NCBI GenBank assembly: GCA_030407505.1
Contig: JASDDH010000001.1
Location: 124,001 to 188,000 of the forward strand
Source of the DNA: Planococcus sp. APC 4015
Lineage (GTDB): Bacteria > Actinomycetota > Actinomycetes > Actinomycetales > Microbacteriaceae
Direction: 5' to 3'
Length of the DNA: 64,000 nt
Part shown: piece by piece, positions 25,770 through 36,115 of the stretch
How positions within the stretch are numbered: position 1 is the first letter of the stretch
Layout: every line of letters begins with the position of its first letter
Program-made: the position numbers and the translations under genes
The notes under the pieces: model-generated
Told to the model about the DNA's origin: nothing
Seen by the model: only the letters and a program-made list of their open reading frames with translations
Databases searched by the model: none

Positions 25770-27029
25770 TCAGGCGCGGACTTGTCCTGAGCCGCGCGCG
25801 AGCCACTTGGTGCTCGTCAGTTCGCTGAGCCCCATCGGCCCACGTGCGTGGAGCTTCTGGGTCGAGATGCCCACCTCGGCGCCGAAGCCGAATTCGCCGC
25901 CGTCGGTGAACCGGGTCGAGGCGTTGACCATCACGACGGCGGAGTCCACCTCGGCCAGGAACCGCTCGGCATTGGCGTCGTCGGTCGTGATGATGGACTC
26001 GGTGTGATGCGTCGAGTAGCGGCGGATGTGATCGAGCGCTTCGTCGAGGTCGTCGACGACCCGCATCGCGATGTCGAGGCTCAGGTACTCGCTGGCCCAG
26101 TCCTCTTCGGAGGCGGCGATCACGCCGTCGGCGAGGCGTGCGACGGCCGGGTCGCCGTGGACGACGACTCCCCGCTCCTGCAGCCCCGCAACCACGACCG
26201 GGATGACGCGCTCCGCGGCATCCCGATGCACGAGCACGGTCTCGACGGCGTTGCAGACGCTCGGTCGCTGCACCTTCGCGTTGACGACGATGTCACGCGA
26301 CCACTCGAGCGGTGCGGTGGCGTCCAGGACGATGTGCACGACCCCGGCGCCGGTCTCGATCACCGGAACCGACGACTCGGTGACCACCGTCTCGATGAGC
26401 TGGGCGCTCCCCCGCGGCACGAGCACGTCGACGATGCCACGCGCCTGCATCAGCTCCCTGGCTCCCTCGCGCCCGAACTCGTCGACCGTCTGGATCGCCT
26501 CGGGGTCGATGCCGAGCCCGGCCAGTGCGCCTCGCATCGCGCGCACGAGCTCGGCGTTGGTCTGCTCGGCGGCGGTTCCGCCGCGCAGCACGACGGCGTT
26601 GCCCGACCGCAGAGCCAGAGCCGCGATGTCGACGGTCACATTGGGGCGGGCCTCGTAGATCGAGCCGACGACGCCGAACGGAACGGAGACCTTCGTCAAT
26701 GCGACGCCGTCGGCGATCGTGCGCTCATCGAGCACCCGGCCGACGGGATCGGGCAGGTCGGCGATGTCGCGCACCGCCTGGGCGAGCGCGGCGACCCGCG
26801 GGGCGTCGAGTCGCAGGCGGTCCTGCAGCGACTCCGAGAGCCCCGCAGCGCGGCCTCGTGCGAGGTCGTCGGCATTCGCCGCGACGATCTCGGGGCTCGC
26901 GGACTCGATCGCGCCGGCGATCGCGTTCAGCGCAGTGCGCTTGGCCTCATCGCCCAGCAGGGCGATCGACCGGGACGCCTCTTTCGCGAGGAGCATCCGC
27001 TCGCGCGCGGTCGTGATCGTCGTGGTCAT
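25770..27029 (-). CDS. proA: Glutamate-5-semialdehyde dehydrogenase (gamma-glutamyl phosphate reductase)
   Basis: NADPH-dependent reduction of gamma-glutamyl phosphate, second step of proline synthesis; 419 residues. ALDH-fold landmarks are FGVVGSIYEARPNVTVD, LRSGNAVVLRGG, the catalytic Cys in KVQRPSVCNAVETVL (near residue 285) and STRFTDGGEFGFGAEVGIST near the end. The ATG has TAAACT exactly six bases upstream, so proA probably has its own leaderless promoter although proB ends only 26 bp before. The C-terminus is intact. Confidence 0.96.
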   Translation of the reverse strand: MTTTITTARERMLLAKEASRSIALLGDEAKRTALNAIAGAIESASPEIVAANADDLARGRAAGLSESLQDRLRLDAPRVAALAQAVRDIADLPDPVGRVLDERTIADGVALTKVSVPFGVVGSIYEARPNVTVDIAALALRSGNAVVLRGGTAAEQTNAELVRAMRGALAGLGIDPEAIQTVDEFGREGARELMQARGIVDVLVPRGSAQLIETVVTESSVPVIETGAGVVHIVLDATAPLEWSRDIVVNAKVQRPSVCNAVETVLVHRDAAERVIPVVVAGLQERGVVVHGDPAVARLADGVIAASEEDWASEYLSLDIAMRVVDDLDEALDHIRRYSTHHTESIITTDDANAERFLAEVDSAVVMVNASTRFTDGGEFGFGAEVGISTQKLHARGPMGLSELTSTKWLARGSGQVRA

Positions 27030-27035
27030 GGGGTC

Positions 27036-27041
27036 AGTTTA
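27036..27041 (-). promoter_or_regulatory. Leaderless -10 for proA
   Basis: TAAACT on the minus strand, six bases before the proA ATG, in the 26-bp gap after proB. Confidence 0.6.
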
Positions 27042-27055
27042 TCGGCGGAGCCGAC

Positions 27056-29755
<2,700 letters not shown>

Positions 29756-29775
29756 CTCTGCGTCTCTTCCTGGAC

Positions 29776-30084
29776 TTACTTGATGCCGGTGATCTTGACG
29801 CGCGTGAGGTCCTGACGGTGGCCCTGGCGCTTCTTGTAGCCGGTCTTGTTCTTGAACTTCTGGATGTGGATCTTCGGACCCCGCTCTTCGGCGAGGACCT
29901 CAGCCGTGACCGTGACCTTCGCGAGCTTGTCGGCGTCGGTCGTCACGGCGTCGCCGTCGACGAACAGAACGGCGGCGAGCTCGATCGAGTCGCCGATCTT
30001 CGCGGCCTGACGGTCGAGGACGACGATCGTGCCGACTTCCACCTTCTCCTGCCGGCCTCCGGCCCGCACAACTGCGTAAACCAC
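29776..30084 (-). CDS. rplU: 50S ribosomal protein L21
   Basis: A 102-residue protein binding 23S rRNA. The GTG start yields [18 protein letters not shown], the family N-terminus; the frame open further upstream is leader. The C-terminal basic [19 protein letters not shown] is the rRNA-binding loop. First gene of the rplU-rpmA-obgE-proB cluster, transcribed from the promoter at 30224-30252 with a leader of about 130 nt. Confidence 0.97.
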   Translation of the reverse strand: MVYAVVRAGGRQEKVEVGTIVVLDRQAAKIGDSIELAAVLFVDGDAVTTDADKLAKVTVTAEVLAEERGPKIHIQKFKNKTGYKKRQGHRQDLTRVKITGIK

Positions 30085-30170
30085 TTCACACCTGTTTCGT
30101 CTGGGAGCACACGGCTCCGATTTGTCTCGATAAGACTGAAAAGTCACGGTGCGGACTGCTCCAACCCGTT

Positions 30171-30187
30171 GCTGAGCCTGTCGACGC
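30171..30187. repeat. REP-like repeat in the rplU leader
   Basis: GCTGAGCCTGTCGACGC matches the CTGAGCCTGTCGAAG repeat family at 13-15 positions. It lies in the 5' leader of rplU, about 30 nt after the predicted transcription start. Confidence 0.6.
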
Positions 30188-30223
30188 GAGCATGAGCCTG
30201 CGTACGGGACGCACCAAAGGACT

Positions 30224-30252
30224 ACTTTACCGGATGCATCGTGATCCGGCAA
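30224..30252 (-). promoter_or_regulatory. Promoter of the rplU-rpmA operon
   Basis: On the minus strand TTGCCG (30247-30252) and TAAAGT (30224-30229) are separated by exactly 17 bp. This is the clearest two-box vegetative promoter in the window. The predicted start is near 30217, giving a leader of about 130 nt. Confidence 0.75.
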
Positions 30253-30287
30253 AAGCAGTCGTCTTCGTGTCGCGACGAGACCCTGCA

Positions 30288-30293
30288 TAGGAT
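30288..30293 (+). promoter_or_regulatory. Leaderless -10 for the DUF4031 gene
   Basis: TAGGAT, six bases, then GTG at 30300. Confidence 0.58.
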
Positions 30294-30299
30294 CGCGAC

Positions 30300-30572
30300 G
30301 TGGTGATCCTCATCGACGACCCCCTCTGGCCCGCGCACGGGCGGATGTGGGCGCATCTGGTCAGCGACAGCGATCTCGACGAGCTGCACGCGTTCGCAGA
30401 GGCCAACGGCATCCCCCGTCGAGGATTCGATCTCGACCACTACGACGTTCCCGACGACGCCCACGCCCGGCTCGTCGCGGCGGGCGCCACGCACGTCGGC
30501 GGGCACGAGCTCGTGCGTCGCCTCATCGCGTCCGGTCTCCGCGTGCGGGGGCGTGACCGCCCCCGCCGCTGA
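30300..30572 (+). CDS. DUF4031 domain-containing protein
   Basis: A 90-residue cytosolic protein that is almost entirely the DUF4031 domain, function unknown. Characteristic residues are [35 protein letters not shown] and the basic tail RGRDRPRR. The start is the first of two tandem GTG codons, chosen because TAGGAT is six bases upstream. It is divergent from rplU and convergent with the RNase E/G gene (10 bp between stops). Confidence 0.85.
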   Translation: MVILIDDPLWPAHGRMWAHLVSDSDLDELHAFAEANGIPRRGFDLDHYDVPDDAHARLVAAGATHVGGHELVRRLIASGLRVRGRDRPRR

Positions 30573-30582
30573 GCCGTCGGGG

Positions 30583-32991
30583 TCAGTCGTTCGCTGCGGG
30601 GCTGACGGGCGTGCCGGTGAGCGCGGCCGTCGTGACACGACGACGCGAGCGTCCCTGGCCCGGTGCCTTCGGCTCGGGCAGAGCGCTCAGCACCGAGTCG
30701 AGGAGCAGGTCCTTCTCGGTCATCGGCTTCTTCGCGGCGGGCTCCGGACGCTTCTTGCGCGGCTTCTTGGGTCGCTCCGCCACGGCCTCTTCGACGACCG
30801 GGGCCGCGACGGGCTCTTCGACGACCGGCTCGTCGTGGCTGTGGATCGTGGATGCCGCGATCTGCGCCAGGGCGGACTTGACGCCCTCGGTGATGACGTG
30901 GGTGCCGTTGGAGCCGTTGGTCTGCGGCTGCGGCGTGCTGCGCGGACGGCGTGAACTCTGCGAGCTGCCCGCCGGGGCCCGGTGCTTGACGACCGGGTCG
31001 TGATGCACGATCACGCCGCGCCCCGCACAGACCTCGCACGCCTCGCTGAACGTCTCGAGCAGCCCGAGGCCCAGCTTCTTGCGCGTCATCTGCACGAGAC
31101 CGAGTGACGTCACCTCGGCCACCTGGTGCTTGGTGCGGTCACGGCTCAGGCACTCGACCATGCGCCGCAGCACGAGGTCGCGGTTGGACTCGAGCACCAT
31201 GTCGATGAAGTCCACGACGATGATGCCTCCGATGTCGCGCAGCCGCAGCTGGCGCACGATCTCCTCGGCCGCCTCCAGATTGTTCTTGGTGACGGTCTCC
31301 TCGAGGTTTCCGCCCGAGCCGACGAACTTGCCGGTGTTGACGTCGACCACCGTCATGGCCTCGGTGCGGTCGATCACGAGCGAACCACCCGACGGCAGCC
31401 ACACCTTGCGGTCGAGCGCCTTCTCGATCTGCTCGGTGATGCGGTACGCGTCGAACGGGTCGACGTCGGAGTCGTACGACTCCACGCGGTCCAGCAGATC
31501 CGGCGCGACGCTGGCGAGATAGGACGTGATGGTGCCGTGCGCATCGTCGCCTTGGATGAGCATCTTGGTGAAGTCCTCGTTGAAGACGTCGCGGACGATC
31601 TTCACGAGCAGATCGGGCTCGGAGTGCAGCAGAGCAGGCGCCTGGATCGAATCGAGCTGCGTGGAGATGTGCTCCCACTGGTTGGTCAGACGCTGGACGT
31701 CGAGCGTCAGCTGGTCTTCGGTCGCGCCCTCGGCCGCGGTGCGGACGATGACGCCCGACGACTCGGGCAGCACCTCTTTCAAAATCTTCTTCAGGCGCGC
31801 GCGCTCGGTGTCGGGCAGCTTGCGCGAGATGCCGTTCATGGCGCCGCCGGGCACGTACACGAGGTAGCGGCCCGGGAGCGAGATCTGGCTCGTCAGTCGA
31901 GCGCCCTTGTGGCCCACGGGGTCCTTGGTGACCTGGACCAGGACCTTGTCGCCGCTCTTGAGTGCGAGCTCGATGCGTCGCGGCTGGTTGCCGGTCTCGA
32001 CGGCGTCCCAATCGACCTCGCCCGAGTACAGCACGGCGTTGCGGCCGCGGCCGATGTCGACGAACGCGGCCTCCATGCTGGGCAGCACGTTCTGCACGCG
32101 GCCGAGGTAGACGTTGCCGATGAGGGAGGCATCCTGGTTGCGGGCCACATAGTGCTCGACGAGAACCTTGTCTTCGAGCACCGCGATCTGCACGCGGCCG
32201 TTCTTCGATCGCACGATCATGACGCGGTCGACGGCTTCACGGCGGGCGAGGAACTCCGCCTCGGTGACCACCGCGCGGCGGCGTCCGGCCTCGCGGCCGT
32301 CACGACGACGCTGCTTCTTCGCCTCGAGGCGGGTCGATCCCTTGATGCGCTGCGGTTCGGTGATCAGCTCGACCGCACGCTGCCGGTGTGCCGGCTGCTC
32401 GCGGGGTTCGCGCGGCTCCCGGGGCTCGCGCTGTTCGCGGGGCTCGGGCTGCTGGTCCTGCTGATCGTCGCGGGGGTCTCCGCCGCGGCGGCGTCCGCGC
32501 CTGCGCGCATTGCCCGACGGCTGCTGGTCGTCCTGTCGCTGCTCCGGCTCGTCGGGAAGCGACGGCATCGGGATGAACGCGGGGGCGTAGAAGTGGAGGG
32601 TGGTCGAGACCGCCGAGACGAACGTCTCGGGGATCAGCCCGAGGCTGACCGCCGTGACCTTCTCGGGCGCGGCGGGCGCGCTGGGCTCGGTGGGCGCGGG
32701 GTCAGCGGAATCCGCGTCGGTCGCGGGCTCCGGAGCGGCGTCGTCACGCGCGGCATCGATCTCGGCCTGCGGCGCGGCGCCCGCGGGGGGCTCGGCGTCA
32801 CTCGGGACCTCGACGTCCGGCCCCTCGGCGGGCTCGGGGAAGATGTCGGCCGCGGGCTCGTCGGTCGCCGAGTCGGGGCCTGGAGACACTTCCACATCGG
32901 GGCCCTCGAGCGGCGCCGTCACGTGCTCGCGCGTCAGCGCGGCATCCGATCCCGTGTCGAGGTCGTGTTCGTTGTTTGCGTCATCGGCCAT
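30583..32991 (-). CDS. rne: Ribonuclease E/G
   Basis: Endoribonuclease for mRNA decay and rRNA/tRNA maturation; 802 residues. The first ~270 residues are an acidic Pro/Glu/Ala-rich extension with repeated PDVEV, then an Arg-rich tract. The catalytic core starts near MIVRSKNGRVQIAVLEDKVL and includes the S1 domain (GNVYLGRVQNVLPSMEAAFV). The metal-binding motifs are TVVDVNTGKFVG and IIVVDFIDM, and the Zn-link CEVCAGRGV follows. The C-terminal tail is Lys/Arg/Pro rich and probably a protein- or RNA-binding region, as in actinobacterial RNase E. The ATG at 32991 has AGGAG upstream. The 288 bp before it up to the divergent VKOR gene is leader and promoter DNA with no other gene seen. Confidence 0.93.
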   Translation of the reverse strand: MADDANNEHDLDTGSDAALTREHVTAPLEGPDVEVSPGPDSATDEPAADIFPEPAEGPDVEVPSDAEPPAGAAPQAEIDAARDDAAPEPATDADSADPAPTEPSAPAAPEKVTAVSLGLIPETFVSAVSTTLHFYAPAFIPMPSLPDEPEQRQDDQQPSGNARRRGRRRGGDPRDDQQDQQPEPREQREPREPREPREQPAHRQRAVELITEPQRIKGSTRLEAKKQRRRDGREAGRRRAVVTEAEFLARREAVDRVMIVRSKNGRVQIAVLEDKVLVEHYVARNQDASLIGNVYLGRVQNVLPSMEAAFVDIGRGRNAVLYSGEVDWDAVETGNQPRRIELALKSGDKVLVQVTKDPVGHKGARLTSQISLPGRYLVYVPGGAMNGISRKLPDTERARLKKILKEVLPESSGVIVRTAAEGATEDQLTLDVQRLTNQWEHISTQLDSIQAPALLHSEPDLLVKIVRDVFNEDFTKMLIQGDDAHGTITSYLASVAPDLLDRVESYDSDVDPFDAYRITEQIEKALDRKVWLPSGGSLVIDRTEAMTVVDVNTGKFVGSGGNLEETVTKNNLEAAEEIVRQLRLRDIGGIIVVDFIDMVLESNRDLVLRRMVECLSRDRTKHQVAEVTSLGLVQMTRKKLGLGLLETFSEACEVCAGRGVIVHHDPVVKHRAPAGSSQSSRRPRSTPQPQTNGSNGTHVITEGVKSALAQIAASTIHSHDEPVVEEPVAAPVVEEAVAERPKKPRKKRPEPAAKKPMTEKDLLLDSVLSALPEPKAPGQGRSRRRVTTAALTGTPVSPAAND

Positions 32992-33265
32992 CACTGGGGT
33001 ACTCCTAGCGGGGCGAAACCGCGCGTCGCCCGGCGAAATCTCGTGCGGTGCCGCACCTGCGGTGCCGCGAACTCTCTCGGTCTGCAGCCGGCTCACGGCT
33101 CGGGCTGCGCGGGCGGTCGTCGCCCTGAAGTCTTCTGTGATGCGTGCCACGGCGCGGCCGTGGCGCATCCGCATCATTATCGCACTTCCGGAGCGCGTTT
33201 GCTCGCCGCGGACACGCCGGGACTGCTTACCGGGAGGATGCGGCATCCGATCAGCCCGCGTTTGC

Positions 33266-33271
33266 CATAAT
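33266..33271 (+). promoter_or_regulatory. -10 element of the VKOR gene, near-leaderless
   Basis: CATAAT, seven bases, then ATG at 33279; no ribosome-binding site. Confidence 0.5.
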
Positions 33272-33278
33272 CCGAGAC

Positions 33279-33899
33279 ATGCCCACCCACCAGTCGCACA
33301 CCCGCCCGACCGCGCTTGCGGTGTGGCTCATCATCGCCGGCACGATCGGATGGTGGGCGGCGTTCTCGTTGACCGTCGAGAAGTTCCACGCCCTCGCGAA
33401 CCCGGGTGAGGGCGCCGCGTGCGACATCAGCGTGCTGGTGCAGTGCAGCGCGAACCTCGACTCATGGCAGGGCAGCATCTTCGGGTTCCCGAATCCGATC
33501 CTGGGGTTGGCCGGCTGGATCGCGCCGATCGTCGTCGGCGTCGCGATCCTGGCCGGCGCTCGCTTCGCACGCTGGTTCTGGCTGGGCCTGTGGGCCGGGT
33601 TCGGGTTCGCCTTCGGATTCGTCGTCTGGCTCATCGGCCAGAGCATCTACGCGCAGAACCTCCACACCCTCTGCCCGTGGTGCATGGTCACGTGGGCGGT
33701 CACCATCCCGACGTTCTACCTCGTGACGCTGCACGTTCTGCGGTCGGGCGTCGTGCCCGTCGCCGCGCGGGTGCGTCGCGGTGCCGACTCGCTCATGGTG
33801 TGGGTGCCGCTGGCCGCGATCCTGAGCTACGCGCTGATCCTGCTGCTCGCACAGCTCGAGATGGAAGCGGTCACCCGCATCATCGCCGACATCTTCTGA
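33279..33899 (+). CDS. Vitamin K epoxide reductase (VKOR) family protein
   Basis: A 206-residue integral membrane enzyme that reoxidises a DsbA-like thioredoxin by passing electrons to menaquinone. There are about five helices. The loop cysteine pair is GAACDISVLVQCSANLDS (Cys near residues 47 and 55), and the active-site CxxC lies in TLCPWCMVTWA (near residue 130). The Ser/Asn after the second loop Cys is also conserved. No thioredoxin domain is fused and no DsbA-type partner is adjacent, so the partner is encoded elsewhere. The start has CATAAT seven bases upstream. Confidence 0.9.
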   Translation: MPTHQSHTRPTALAVWLIIAGTIGWWAAFSLTVEKFHALANPGEGAACDISVLVQCSANLDSWQGSIFGFPNPILGLAGWIAPIVVGVAILAGARFARWFWLGLWAGFGFAFGFVVWLIGQSIYAQNLHTLCPWCMVTWAVTIPTFYLVTLHVLRSGVVPVAARVRRGADSLMVWVPLAAILSYALILLLAQLEMEAVTRIIADIF

Positions 33900-33935
33900 G
33901 AGAACCGCGTCGAGGCTGGGTCGTCAGGGCCGGAT

Positions 33936-34349
33936 TCAGAACCAGATGGCGAGCTCGCGCGCGGCGGACTCGGGGCTGTCCGAACCGTGGACGAGGTTCT
34001 GCTGCACCTTGAGGCCCCAGTCGCGGCCGAAGTCGCCGCGGATCGTTCCCGGAGCCGCGGTCGTCGGGTCGGTGGTTCCGGCGAGGGAGCGGAAACCCTC
34101 GATGACCCGGTTTCCCGCGAGCCGGATCGCCACCGACGGACCCGACATCATGAACTCGAGGAGCGGCTCGTAGAAGGGCTTGCCCTCGTGCTCGGCGTAG
34201 TGCTGCTCCAGCGTCTCGCGGTCGGGCTCGACGAGACGGATGTCGACGAGCGCGTAGCCCTTCGCCTCGATGCGGGCGAGGATCGCGCCGGTGAGGCCGC
34301 GCGCGACGCCGTCGGGCTTGACGAGGACGAGGGTCTCTTCGGTGGCCAT
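33936..34349 (-). CDS. ndk: Nucleoside-diphosphate kinase
   Basis: A 137-residue cytosolic enzyme that transfers the gamma phosphate of ATP to other NDPs. The N-terminus TEETLVLVKPDGVARG, the nucleotide-binding GTIRGDFG and the catalytic His in NLVHGSDSPESAARE (near residue 118) are complete. It starts 18 bp after the DUF4233 gene, and is the last gene of an ileS-folC-DUF4233-ndk series on the minus strand. Confidence 0.97.
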   Translation of the reverse strand: MATEETLVLVKPDGVARGLTGAILARIEAKGYALVDIRLVEPDRETLEQHYAEHEGKPFYEPLLEFMMSGPSVAIRLAGNRVIEGFRSLAGTTDPTTAAPGTIRGDFGRDWGLKVQQNLVHGSDSPESAARELAIWF

Positions 34350-34367
34350 GCGTGGGTTCCGTTCGGT

Positions 34368-34766
34368 TCAGGTTTCGTCGGGTGGGGTGGAGCCGATCTG
34401 CGCGTTGCGTCGATCCAGCGCCGCCCCCTTGATCGTGGCATATCCGTACATCGTCCCGAAAATGAGCGCGACGAGCGCCAGCGCCGGAACGAGGATCGCC
34501 CCGAGCGCGACCACGAGCTGCAGCACCCATCCGAAGGCGATGCCCCACGGATACCGCACGAAGCGGCCCGCGAGGATCATCAGCACCGCCACGACCGAGC
34601 CCGCCACGATGCCCCACCAGGACGGGATGCCCTCCGGAAGGACACCGAGCCCGTAGATCACGAGCCCGCCCAGGAAGGCGATCACCGACTCGAACGCGAG
34701 CACGATCGACGCGAGCGATTCGGCGGCACCGCGCCGGCGACGCGCCGGCCCCTGCGCGGTGGTCAC
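34368..34766 (-). CDS. DUF4233 domain membrane protein
   Basis: A 132-residue protein with about four transmembrane helices: ESLASIVLAFESVIAFLGGL, IPSWWGIVAGSVVAVLMILA, a GWVLQLVVALGAILVPALAL segment, and a shorter last one. In actinobacteria this family regularly follows folC and has no known role. The GTG start overlaps the folC stop by 4 bp, so translation is coupled. The cytosolic C-terminus is short. Confidence 0.88.
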   Translation of the reverse strand: MTTAQGPARRRRGAAESLASIVLAFESVIAFLGGLVIYGLGVLPEGIPSWWGIVAGSVVAVLMILAGRFVRYPWGIAFGWVLQLVVALGAILVPALALVALIFGTMYGYATIKGAALDRRNAQIGSTPPDET

Positions 34767-36115
34767 GAAGCCCACCCCGACTTCCAGTCCTCGAGCTCGG
34801 AGAGGGCGAGGACTTCGCCGGCGAGCAGGACGGAGCCCGCCACGATGACGGCGCGACGATCGGATGCCGCGGCCCACCCGCGGGCGGCTTCCGTCGCCGC
34901 ACCGGCGTCGACGTGCACCGTCACGGCGAGGCCGGCGGCTTCGGCGAAGTCGGCGACGGTGTCGGCGTCGCTTGCGCGCTCGGAGTCGGGCATCGTCGCG
35001 AACACGTGGGCCGCGACCGGCGCCAGCTCGGCGACGATGCCGCCTGCATCCTTGTCGGCCAGCACGCCCAGCACGACACCCCAGTCGTCGAAGTCGAACG
35101 CCTCGCGCAGGGCCGTCGCCAGCGCTCGCGCGCCGTGGGGATTGTGTGCAGCGTCGACGATCACGGTCGGCTGCACTCCGACGAGCTGAAGACGCCCGGG
35201 AGACGTCGCCTGGCCGAGGCCCTCGGCCAGGATGTCGCTCGCGATCGGCTGGGTCGCGCCGCCGACCAGGGACTCGACGGCCGCGATCGCGAGCGCCGCG
35301 TTGAACCCCTGGTGCGCGCCGTAGATCGGCAGGTACTCGTCGTCGTAGGCGCCGGCGAGTCCGCGCACCGAGATCAACTGACCCCCGACGGCGAGACGCT
35401 GCGACGACAGGCCGAACTCTCCGCCCTCGAAGGCGATCGTGGCGCCCCTGGTCGCCGCTGCGGCACGCAGCACCGCCTCGGCGGCCGGCTGCTGCCGAGC
35501 GGAGACGACGGCGGCGCCATCCTTGATGATGCCCGCCTTGACGGCTGCGATGTCGGCGATGGTCTCGCCGAGCCGGTCGGCGTGATCGATGTCGATCGGC
35601 GCGATGACGGCGACGTCGCCGTCGGCGGTGTTCGTGGAGTCCCACGTGCCGCCCATGCCCACTTCGAGCACCAGTACGTCGATCGGCGCGTCGGCGAAGG
35701 CGACGAAGGCCAGCACCGTGAGCAGCTCGAAGAACGTCAGCGGTGCGTCGCCGGCACCCTGGAGCTCGGTGTCGACGATGTCGACGAACGGCAGGATCTC
35801 GTCCCACGCGTCGGCGATCGCGGCATCCGCGATCGGAGCGCCGTCGATCATGATGCGCTCGGTGAACCGCTCGAGATGGGGGCTCGTGAACAGGCCCGTG
35901 CGCAGGCCGTGCGCCCGCACGAGGCTCTCGATCATGCGTGCCGTCGACGTCTTGCCGTTCGTGCCGGTGATGTGCACGACGCGATACGTCTTCTGCGGAT
36001 CGTCGAGCAGCTCGAGCACCCGAGCGGTGCGCTCGACCCGTGGCTGCACCCACTGTTCGCCCTGGCGCTGCAGAAGAGCGTCGTAGACGGCGTCGGCGCG
36101 GTTGCGATCGTTCAT
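34763..36115 (-). CDS. folC: Bifunctional dihydrofolate synthase/folylpolyglutamate synthase
   Basis: Adds glutamate to dihydropteroate and folates; 450 residues, Mur-ligase fold. The P-loop is [17 protein letters not shown] (near residue 50). [39 protein letters not shown] and the C-terminal domain ([15 protein letters not shown]) are all typical. Overlaps the ileS stop by 4 bp (ATGA). Product of pabB action elsewhere in this window feeds the same pathway. Confidence 0.96.
   Translation of the reverse strand: MNDRNRADAVYDALLQRQGEQWVQPRVERTARVLELLDDPQKTYRVVHITGTNGKTSTARMIESLVRAHGLRTGLFTSPHLERFTERIMIDGAPIADAAIADAWDEILPFVDIVDTELQGAGDAPLTFFELLTVLAFVAFADAPIDVLVLEVGMGGTWDSTNTADGDVAVIAPIDIDHADRLGETIADIAAVKAGIIKDGAAVVSARQQPAAEAVLRAAAATRGATIAFEGGEFGLSSQRLAVGGQLISVRGLAGAYDDEYLPIYGAHQGFNAALAIAAVESLVGGATQPIASDILAEGLGQATSPGRLQLVGVQPTVIVDAAHNPHGARALATALREAFDFDDWGVVLGVLADKDAGGIVAELAPVAAHVFATMPDSERASDADTVADFAEAAGLAVTVHVDAGAATEAARGWAAASDRRAVIVAGSVLLAGEVLALSELEDWKSGWAS

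Noticed and set aside
33900-33935. Terminator between the VKOR gene and ndk
   Set aside because: No convincing stem is visible in the 36-bp gap.
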